From the NCBI RefSeq assembly GCF_020169515.1, contig NZ_JAHMHW010000013.1, positions 62,001 through 126,000 on the forward strand: a stretch of 64,000 bases of DNA, given 5' to 3'. Below, one piece after another: positions 58,627 through 64,000 of this stretch. The DNA is from Paenibacillus vietnamensis. Its GTDB lineage: Bacteria > Bacillota > Bacilli > Paenibacillales > Paenibacillaceae. Made by a program: the position numbers and the translations under genes. Position 1 is the first letter of the stretch, and every line of letters starts with the position of its first letter. The notes under the pieces are model-generated. The model had not been told where the DNA came from and ran no database searches. It worked only from the letters and a program-made list of their open reading frames with translations.

Positions 58627-60171
58627 ATGCGGAAAATTTATATTTTCGATACTACGCTTCGCGACGGTGAACAATCGCCGGGCGTTAATCTGAACACGAA
58701 GGAAAAGGTGGAAATCGCGCTTCAGCTCGAGAAGCTTGGCGTAGACCGGATCGAAGCCGGCTTCCCTGCCGCATCGCCAGGCGATCTTGCAGCCGTGAAT
58801 GCCGTTGCACGCGCGGTTAAGAACGCTACGATCATCGGCCTGTCCCGCTCGCGCGAGCAGGATATCGACGCTGTGCGCGAAGCGCTGCAGGGCGCGCAGG
58901 ATCCGTGCATCCACTTGTTCCTGGCGACAAGCCCGATTCACCGCAAGCATAAGCTGCGGATGGAGAAGGAGCAGGTGCTGGAAACGGCGGAGCGCGCAAT
59001 TCGTTACGCGAAGCAATATTTTGATAAAATCGAATTTTCTCCTGAGGATGCAGGCCGAACCGAGCTTGACTTCCTTTGTCAGGTGACGGATATGGCGATC
59101 AAAGCAGGCGCTACGGTCGTCAACATTCCGGATACGGTCGGCTATATGAACCCTCAGGAATTCGGCAACATCTTCAAGACGCTGAAGGAAAACGTCCCGA
59201 ACATCGAGACGATTCAGCTCAGCGCGCACTGCCACGATGATTTGGGCATGGCGACGGCCAATGCGCTTGCGGCGATTTTGAACGGCGCGGACCAGGTTGA
59301 AGGCACGATCAACGGAATCGGCGAGCGCGCGGGCAACACGGCGATCGAGGAAATCGCAATGGCGCTTGCTACCCGTCCGGACTTCTTCGGCGCCCAAACG
59401 ACGCTGAACCTGAAGGAAATCGCGAAGACGAGCCGTCTGGTCAGCAAGCTGACAGGGATGGTCGTTCCGGGCAATAAAGCGATCGTCGGTGCAAATGCGT
59501 TCGCCCATGAATCCGGTATCCATCAGGACGGCATGCTGAAGGAGAAAACGACTTATGAGATCATTTCACCTGATACGATCGGTCTGAAGGAATCGAAGCT
59601 GGTGCTCGGCAAGCACTCCGGCCGCCATGCGTTCCGCGAGAAGCTGATCGATCTCGGCTATGAGCTGGAGGACGAGGCGCTGAACGCGGCGTTCGCCAAG
59701 TTCAAGGATTTGGCTGACCGCAAGAAAAACGTCAGCGACGAGGATCTGTACGCGATGCTGGAGGAAAAGCTGATCGACTCGCCGGAGGTATTTGCCTTGG
59801 AAGCGATTCAGGTAAGCTACGGCAATCAATCGACGCCGAGCGCATCGGTTCGCATCCGCAAAGCCGAAGGCGCGGTTGTGGAGGAAGTCGCCATCGGCAA
59901 CGGTTCGGTAGACGCGATCTACAACGCGATCGATAAGGTGACGCAGGAGCCGGTTGAGCTTGAGGATTATTCGATCAAATCGGTATCGCAGGGCAAGGAC
60001 GCGCAGGGCGAGGTGCATGTCGTGCTGAAGCAGGACGAAGTGTCCGCGACGGGACGCGGCCTTAGCACGGATATCCTTGAAGCGAGCGCTCGCGCTTATA
60101 TTGACGCGCTGAACCGCCTGATCGAAAAACGCAAGTCGCCGGGCCGCCGCGATAAGATGAGCTTGATTTAA
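58627..60171 (+). CDS. leuA: 2-isopropylmalate synthase
   Basis: 514 residues. Catalytic TIM-barrel motifs FDTTLRDGEQSPG (residue 7), SAHCHDDLGMATANAL, GNTAIEEIAMAL; the C-terminal allosteric LeuA domain follows for leucine feedback. It condenses acetyl-CoA with 2-ketoisovalerate, the first leucine-specific step. CCGGAGGTGGAAGG precedes the ATG at 58627. The operon ends with a terminator at 60178; leuB is not next. Confidence 0.97.
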   Translation: MRKIYIFDTTLRDGEQSPGVNLNTKEKVEIALQLEKLGVDRIEAGFPAASPGDLAAVNAVARAVKNATIIGLSRSREQDIDAVREALQGAQDPCIHLFLATSPIHRKHKLRMEKEQVLETAERAIRYAKQYFDKIEFSPEDAGRTELDFLCQVTDMAIKAGATVVNIPDTVGYMNPQEFGNIFKTLKENVPNIETIQLSAHCHDDLGMATANALAAILNGADQVEGTINGIGERAGNTAIEEIAMALATRPDFFGAQTTLNLKEIAKTSRLVSKLTGMVVPGNKAIVGANAFAHESGIHQDGMLKEKTTYEIISPDTIGLKESKLVLGKHSGRHAFREKLIDLGYELEDEALNAAFAKFKDLADRKKNVSDEDLYAMLEEKLIDSPEVFALEAIQVSYGNQSTPSASVRIRKAEGAVVEEVAIGNGSVDAIYNAIDKVTQEPVELEDYSIKSVSQGKDAQGEVHVVLKQDEVSATGRGLSTDILEASARAYIDALNRLIEKRKSPGRRDKMSLI

Positions 60172-60177
60172 CAGAAT

Positions 60178-60228
60178 AGGGGTTGTTCGGAGAGTCCGGT
60201 CAGGACTCTCTCGAACAACCCCTATTTC
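60178..60228 (+). terminator. Terminator of the ilv-leuA operon
   Basis: AGGGGTTGTTCG pairs with CGAACAACCCCT around an inner GAGAGTCC/GGACTCTC hairpin. Confidence 0.85.
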
Positions 60229-60255
60229 GTTAAAAATCCATACAATACGTATGAT

Positions 60256-61434
60256 CTATCGTACTGCTGCCGCTTTGGAAGCAAACCAGAAATAGGCGAA
60301 AAACGCTCCGCAGAGGACGGCAATAAAGCCAAATCCGCCGAAGATATCCAGCTTCGAGGAGTAATACCCGAATCCGAGCCCGATCAGGCTGTGCACACCG
60401 TAGAGGCCGAGCGACTGGAACGAGTCCATCGTGGCCCGCATGGACGAATCGATGCGATGATGCAAGTACCCGGAGGCAAGCGGGTCTACGATGCCGGAAA
60501 ACAGAAAGACCACGAGTATCGCCGCCAGTCCCGCGTAGCTCTGCCATATCGATATTAAGAAAAAACCTAAAGTGAAAACCGCGCTCACGCACAAAAACAA
60601 GGCCCGGTAGCTGAACCGGCGCAGCAGCGCATGGGCAAGCAAGTTGCCGGGAAGCCTTAGAAACAGGAAAGCCGCGGACAATAACCCGAAGTAAAGCACG
60701 GGGACACCCAGCCGCTCTGCGTAGATTTGCCAAAACTCGTCGATGAAGCCGATGGCGGAGCCGGTCACCATGCCGGTCAGCACGACCAGACTAACGCCGG
60801 GGTTGTGTCTGAAGAAAAGCAGCGATGCCCGGACATACTCAGACATGGGGACCGCAGCTTCGGCGTCTTCTTTCTTGAACGGGGGCTCTTGCAGCGTCAG
60901 CGCAGCAAGCAGGGCGACAGCCGCACTCGCCAACGACAGGATATAGTTCAGCTCGTACCCGAATCGGTGAGCCAGCAGGCTGCCGCCTAAAGCCGCAAGC
61001 GTGGCGGACACTGCATCGAAGGCATTCAAGCGGCCTATCACTTTCTCGAAGCGGTTCTCCTTGCCGTGCGCCTGCAGCGAGTCGTACAGAAGCGCCGTTT
61101 CCGAGCCGCTGACAAACGTATTGCCGAGGCCGGCCAGGCAGACGACGGCGGCAAAATGCCAAAACTCGGTTGCAAAGAGCAGAATGGCAAACTCGGAGCA
61201 GGCCAATACGGCTCCAAGCACGAGCAGGCGCTTCCGGCTCCACTTGTCCGCCAGCACGCCGGTCGGGATTTCCAGCAGGATGATCGTAACGGCAAAAATA
61301 ATTTCCGTATACACGACCTCCTGGATCGACATGCCGCGCGCTTCCCAAAACAGCCGTTCGATCACGTAAGCAGGGATAAGGCTTTGAAAAAAACGGATTG
61401 CATACAGCTTCCAAACATTATTCATGTAATTCAC
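60256..61434 (-). CDS. MFS transporter
   Basis: 392 residues with about twelve membrane segments. The loop 2-3 motif is GVLADKWSRKRLL; other signature blocks are weak, so the substrate is unknown. It starts with GTG (61434) with GGAGG 10 nt upstream; an ATG at 61425 is an alternative. It is transcribed opposite to leuA and leuB and interrupts what is usually one leucine cluster. Confidence 0.85.
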   Translation of the reverse strand: MNYMNNVWKLYAIRFFQSLIPAYVIERLFWEARGMSIQEVVYTEIIFAVTIILLEIPTGVLADKWSRKRLLVLGAVLACSEFAILLFATEFWHFAAVVCLAGLGNTFVSGSETALLYDSLQAHGKENRFEKVIGRLNAFDAVSATLAALGGSLLAHRFGYELNYILSLASAAVALLAALTLQEPPFKKEDAEAAVPMSEYVRASLLFFRHNPGVSLVVLTGMVTGSAIGFIDEFWQIYAERLGVPVLYFGLLSAAFLFLRLPGNLLAHALLRRFSYRALFLCVSAVFTLGFFLISIWQSYAGLAAILVVFLFSGIVDPLASGYLHHRIDSSMRATMDSFQSLGLYGVHSLIGLGFGYYSSKLDIFGGFGFIAVLCGAFFAYFWFASKAAAVR

Positions 61435-61451
61435 GTATCATACTCCTCCCG

Positions 61452-61485
61452 TTTATTCGGTTATTTCGTGTTTCAACCGAATAAA
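61452..61485. promoter_or_regulatory. Palindromic site upstream of the MFS gene
   Basis: TTTATTCGGTT (61452-61462) and AACCGAATAAA (61475-61485) form a perfect 11-bp inverted repeat with a 12-nt spacer, 18 bp before the start codon. It could be a repressor operator. Confidence 0.5.
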
Positions 61486-61645
61486 AGGGGGAGCACGCGT
61501 ACGCGTTCAACCTTAACTGGGCGGTCTCGCAAGCGACATGGCGGAAGCTCCTTTCGTGAATGTAATTTTATTGCATCTTTTGGAAGTAATTATATTTTAC
61601 GCCTAGAGAGGCTGCCCCTTCAACTTGCCATATAAAATTTAATGC

Positions 61646-61668
61646 CTCTATAGCCGCCGCCTATAGAG
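61646..61668. promoter_or_regulatory. Palindromic site upstream of leuB
   Basis: CTCTATAG-CCGCCGC-CTATAGAG is a perfect 8-bp dyad about 90 bp before the leuB start. No T-box sequence is seen in the gap 61435-61755, so leuB is not attenuated like the main operon. Confidence 0.45.
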
Positions 61669-61755
61669 TCAATAGATTTTATATCTTTGTAATCGCCCCC
61701 GATTTATGGTACAAATGATAATAGCTTGAGAATGAAGAGGAGTGTTACTTTTATT

Positions 61756-62835
61756 ATGGCAGACGTAAAAAAAATCGCAGTCATCGCCGGCGACGGCATC
61801 GGTCCAGAGGTCGTAGGCGAAGCGCTTAAGGTGCTCAAAAAAACCGAGGAGCTGTTCGGCTACCAATTCGAAACGGAGCACGGCTTGTTCGGCGGCATTG
61901 CGATCGACGAGAAAGGCACACCGCTTCCGCAGGAGACGCTTGACATGTGCAAACGCGCCGATGCTGTGCTTTTGGGTGCGGTCGGCGGCCCGAAATGGGA
62001 CAACAATTCAAAGGAGCTCCGTCCGGAAACCGGCCTTCTCGGCATTCGCAAGGCGCTTGGCTTGTTCTCCAACATCCGTCCGGCAAACGTTTTCGATTGC
62101 CTGAAGGAAGCTTCGACGCTGAAGCCTGAAGTGCTTGAAGGCACGGACCTGATCGTCGTGCGCGAATTGACCGGCGGCATCTATTTCGGCGAGAAGTTCC
62201 GCCGCGAAGGCGCTAACGGCGAAGAAGCGGTTGATACTTGCGTATACAATGTGCAAGAGGTAGAGCGTATCGTCCGTCAAGCGTTCGATATCGCCATGAC
62301 CCGCAGCAAGCGTCTGGCTTCGGTCGACAAAGCTAACGTGCTTGAAACCTCGCGCCTGTGGCGTGAAGTCGTGAACCGGATCGCTCCGGAATATCCGGAA
62401 GTCGAGCTTGAGCATGTGCTGGTTGACAACTGCGCGATGCAGTTGCTGCGCCGTCCGTCGAGCTTTGACGTTATCGTTACGGAAAATATGTTCGGCGACA
62501 TTCTGAGCGACGAAGCAGCGATGCTTACGGGCTCGATCGGCATGCTGTCCTCCGCATCGCTTGGCGAAGGCAGCTTCGGATTGTACGAGCCGGTACACGG
62601 CTCTGCACCTGATATTGCAGGCCAAGGCATCTCCAACCCGATCGCTACGATCCTTTCCGTTGCGCTTATGTTCCGCCTGACATTCGGCTACCATGAAGCT
62701 GCTGCAGCGATCGAAGCGGCTGTGAAGGAAGTGCTCGATGCCGGACACCGTACGGGCGATATCGCAGTCGATAAGAGCACAGCGATCGGAACGACCGAGA
62801 TGGGCGATTTGATTGTAGCTGCGATCAGAAAATAA
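61756..62835 (+). CDS. leuB: 3-isopropylmalate dehydrogenase
   Basis: 359 residues. The isocitrate/isopropylmalate dehydrogenase blocks are IAVIAGDGIGPEVVGEALK (residue 7), RELTGGIYFGEK, ENMFGDILSDEAAML and PVHGSAPDIAGQGISNPIA. It oxidatively decarboxylates 3-isopropylmalate. The ATG at 61756 is preceded by AAGAGGAGTG at a rather long distance. leuC and leuD are not in the window; the next gene is a peroxiredoxin. Confidence 0.96.
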   Translation: MADVKKIAVIAGDGIGPEVVGEALKVLKKTEELFGYQFETEHGLFGGIAIDEKGTPLPQETLDMCKRADAVLLGAVGGPKWDNNSKELRPETGLLGIRKALGLFSNIRPANVFDCLKEASTLKPEVLEGTDLIVVRELTGGIYFGEKFRREGANGEEAVDTCVYNVQEVERIVRQAFDIAMTRSKRLASVDKANVLETSRLWREVVNRIAPEYPEVELEHVLVDNCAMQLLRRPSSFDVIVTENMFGDILSDEAAMLTGSIGMLSSASLGEGSFGLYEPVHGSAPDIAGQGISNPIATILSVALMFRLTFGYHEAAAAIEAAVKEVLDAGHRTGDIAVDKSTAIGTTEMGDLIVAAIRK

Positions 62836-62843
62836 TGTCTAGA

Positions 62844-62858
62844 TTATAATGATTATAA
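62844..62858. promoter_or_regulatory. Perfect PerR box upstream of the peroxiredoxin gene
   Basis: TTATAATGATTATAA equals the PerR consensus TTATAATNATTATAA at all fixed bases. It lies just upstream of the -35 of the peroxiredoxin promoter. Confidence 0.8.
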
Positions 62859-62877
62859 AATAATATTCGTTATAATA

Positions 62878-62906
62878 TTGACTTCATTCTAGACTAGTGA
62901 TACTAT
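62878..62906 (+). promoter_or_regulatory. Sigma-A promoter of the peroxiredoxin gene
   Basis: TTGACT (62878-62883), 17 bp, TACTAT (62901-62906). The leader of about 165 nt before the ATG contains no clear riboswitch. Confidence 0.75.
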
Positions 62907-63076
62907 TTACTAGGTAAGTCACACAGATAAGGTGACACAGGCGTAAACGGCTAATTTGCCGTCCTCTTGGGGCAATAGCTCGTTTCGCGCAGAAATACAA
63001 GCCGGTTATAAGTTCAAAATTTATAAGCCTCTTGTATTTAAAAAATATTTCGGATAGGTCAAGGAGGTTTTCTGTA

Positions 63077-63625
63077 ATGGCAGAACGTTTGGTAGGCCGC
63101 CCGGCTCCGGATTTCACGATGGAAACGGCAACAGGCAACGGTCAAGATTTCGGTACGGCATCCCTTTCGGATTACAAAGGCAAATGGTTGGTATTGTTCT
63201 TCTATCCACTGGATTTCACTTTTGTTTGCCCGACTGAAATTACAGCTTTGAGCGCTGCAGCAGCAGAGTTCAAGAAGCTTGATACAGAAATTCTTGGCGT
63301 AAGCGTAGACAGCAAACATAGCCACCGCGCTTGGATCAACACGCCGGTGAACGATAACGGCCTTGGCCAATTGGAATTCCCTCTTGCTGCCGACATCACG
63401 AAGAGCGTTGCTCGTGATTACGGCGTATTGATCGAAGAAGAAGGCATCGCGCTTCGCGGCCTGTTCATCATCAACCCTGAAGGCGAAGTACAATACCAAG
63501 TTGTTAACCACAACAACGTAGGCCGCAGCGTGGAAGAAACGCTTCGCGTACTGCAAGCTTTGCAATCCGGCGGCTTGTGCCCGATCAACTGGAAACCAGG
63601 CCAAAGCCATCTGGTTGCTAAATAA
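63077..63625 (+). CDS. 2-Cys peroxiredoxin
   Basis: 182 residues, typical AhpC/Prx1 type. Peroxidatic Cys in DFTFVCPTEITAL (about residue 48) and resolving Cys in SGGLCPINWKPG (about 169). It reduces hydrogen peroxide and organic peroxides in the cytoplasm. AAGGAGGTTTTCTGTA precedes the ATG. No ahpF or thioredoxin reductase is adjacent. A PerR box upstream predicts peroxide induction, which could be useful beside enzymes such as the amino-acid oxidase that form peroxide. Confidence 0.93.
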   Translation: MAERLVGRPAPDFTMETATGNGQDFGTASLSDYKGKWLVLFFYPLDFTFVCPTEITALSAAAAEFKKLDTEILGVSVDSKHSHRAWINTPVNDNGLGQLEFPLAADITKSVARDYGVLIEEEGIALRGLFIINPEGEVQYQVVNHNNVGRSVEETLRVLQALQSGGLCPINWKPGQSHLVAK

Positions 63626-63640
63626 TAATTGCTTACTTTT

Positions 63641-63673
63641 AAAAAACCCGCGCCAATTTTGGTGCGGGTTTTT
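63641..63673 (+). terminator. Terminator after the peroxiredoxin gene
   Basis: ACCCGCGCC and GGTGCGGGT pair and run into TTTTT. Confidence 0.88.
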
Positions 63674-63845
63674 GTATTTTCGGCATTTGCCAACGATTGT
63701 CTGTTTGAAAAGCAGGAATTTCGGGTATGTAAGGCGAATAACTTATCAAGATAAGAATTTATGCCTTTGAGCGTATAAAAGCGTTTGGCAAGCAGGTTGT
63801 ATCCAAAACTTAAGCATATGCTTACGAAGCAGGAGGCGATCCGCC

Positions 63846-64000
63846 ATGAGTTTTTGCTGTGGAGCTAGTATGATTGGAACCAAAGGGACGTTGAAGCATT
63901 TCCGCACACACATCCATAATGTGCCAATTATGTTCTGCCCGGTTTGTCACCGCGTGGACATTCATTATCTCATTGAAAATGAATACGAAATATTAGCCGA
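63846..64000 (+). CDS. Zinc-binding-type small protein, 3' truncated
   Basis: 51 codons are visible before the window ends. The ATG follows AGGAGGCGATCCGCC. The start MSFCCGASMIGTKG and later FCPVCHRVDIHYL give two cysteine pairs of zinc-ribbon spacing. No family recognised; the full length is unknown. The direction continues out of the window. Confidence 0.6.
   Translation, partial: MSFCCGASMIGTKGTLKHFRTHIHNVPIMFCPVCHRVDIHYLIENEYEILA

Overview
The window looks like the chromosome of a spore-forming, Paenibacillus-like member of the Bacillales. I infer this from the gene families: a TnrA/GlnR-type MerR regulator, YtqA/YtqB (MnmL/MnmM), YneK-, YozB- and YuzB-like proteins, and lipoproteins. 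The RNA and translation signals agree: T-box and L20 leaders, infC starting at ATT, strong AGGAGG ribosome-binding sites, and Fur and PerR boxes of Bacillus type. Base composition is moderately GC-rich. No rRNA, tRNA, CRISPR array, prophage or complete insertion sequence was seen.

Layout. 1-4034 is the tail of a tight-adherence (Tad/Flp) pilus cluster: a truncated pilus-assembly-like protein, a TadE-like protein, a prepilin peptidase and a DUF6382-FHA protein. 4058-11519 is housekeeping: an epimerase-like protein, a lipoprotein, a YneK-like protein, endonuclease IV, purU, transketolase, ppnP and a YozB-like protein. 11587-15389 is the most interesting block. tatC and a short TnrA-like regulator are transcribed leftwards. 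A Tat-exported L-amino-acid oxidase, a secreted RidA-type imine deaminase and tatA are transcribed rightwards. Each arm has a perfect TGTNA-N7-TNACA nitrogen-control box about 51 bp upstream of its predicted transcription start.

15497-24162 holds a beta-hydroxyacid dehydrogenase, pgi, a YigZ protein, the sulfate importer (cysT-cysW-cysA-sulfate-binding protein), wrbA and small genes. 24349-34912 holds a class A penicillin-binding protein with a charged tail, an atypical short-chain dehydrogenase, fur (with a PerR-like box), a cyclic-di-GMP protein cut by an in-frame amber codon between GGDEF and EAL, a Ctp-type protease, and an iron-regulated DUF1450-ferritin pair under a perfect Fur box. 35039-50172 is mixed: a UvrD-like helicase, transporters, a glycosyltransferase pseudogene with an internal deletion, a RluA-type pseudouridine synthase, an HtrA-like protease, a B12-type radical SAM protein, manA, mnmM/mnmL, trmB and a PAP2 phosphatase.

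50172-64000 contains a processive glycosyltransferase behind a long gene-free leader, infC-rpmI-rplT with an L20 leader, a glycine-rich small protein, a T-box-controlled ilvB-ilvN-ilvC-leuA operon, leuB split from that operon by an inverted transporter gene, and a PerR-box-controlled 2-Cys peroxiredoxin. Nitrogen, iron, peroxide, sulfur and branched-chain amino-acid control sites can all be read from the sequence.
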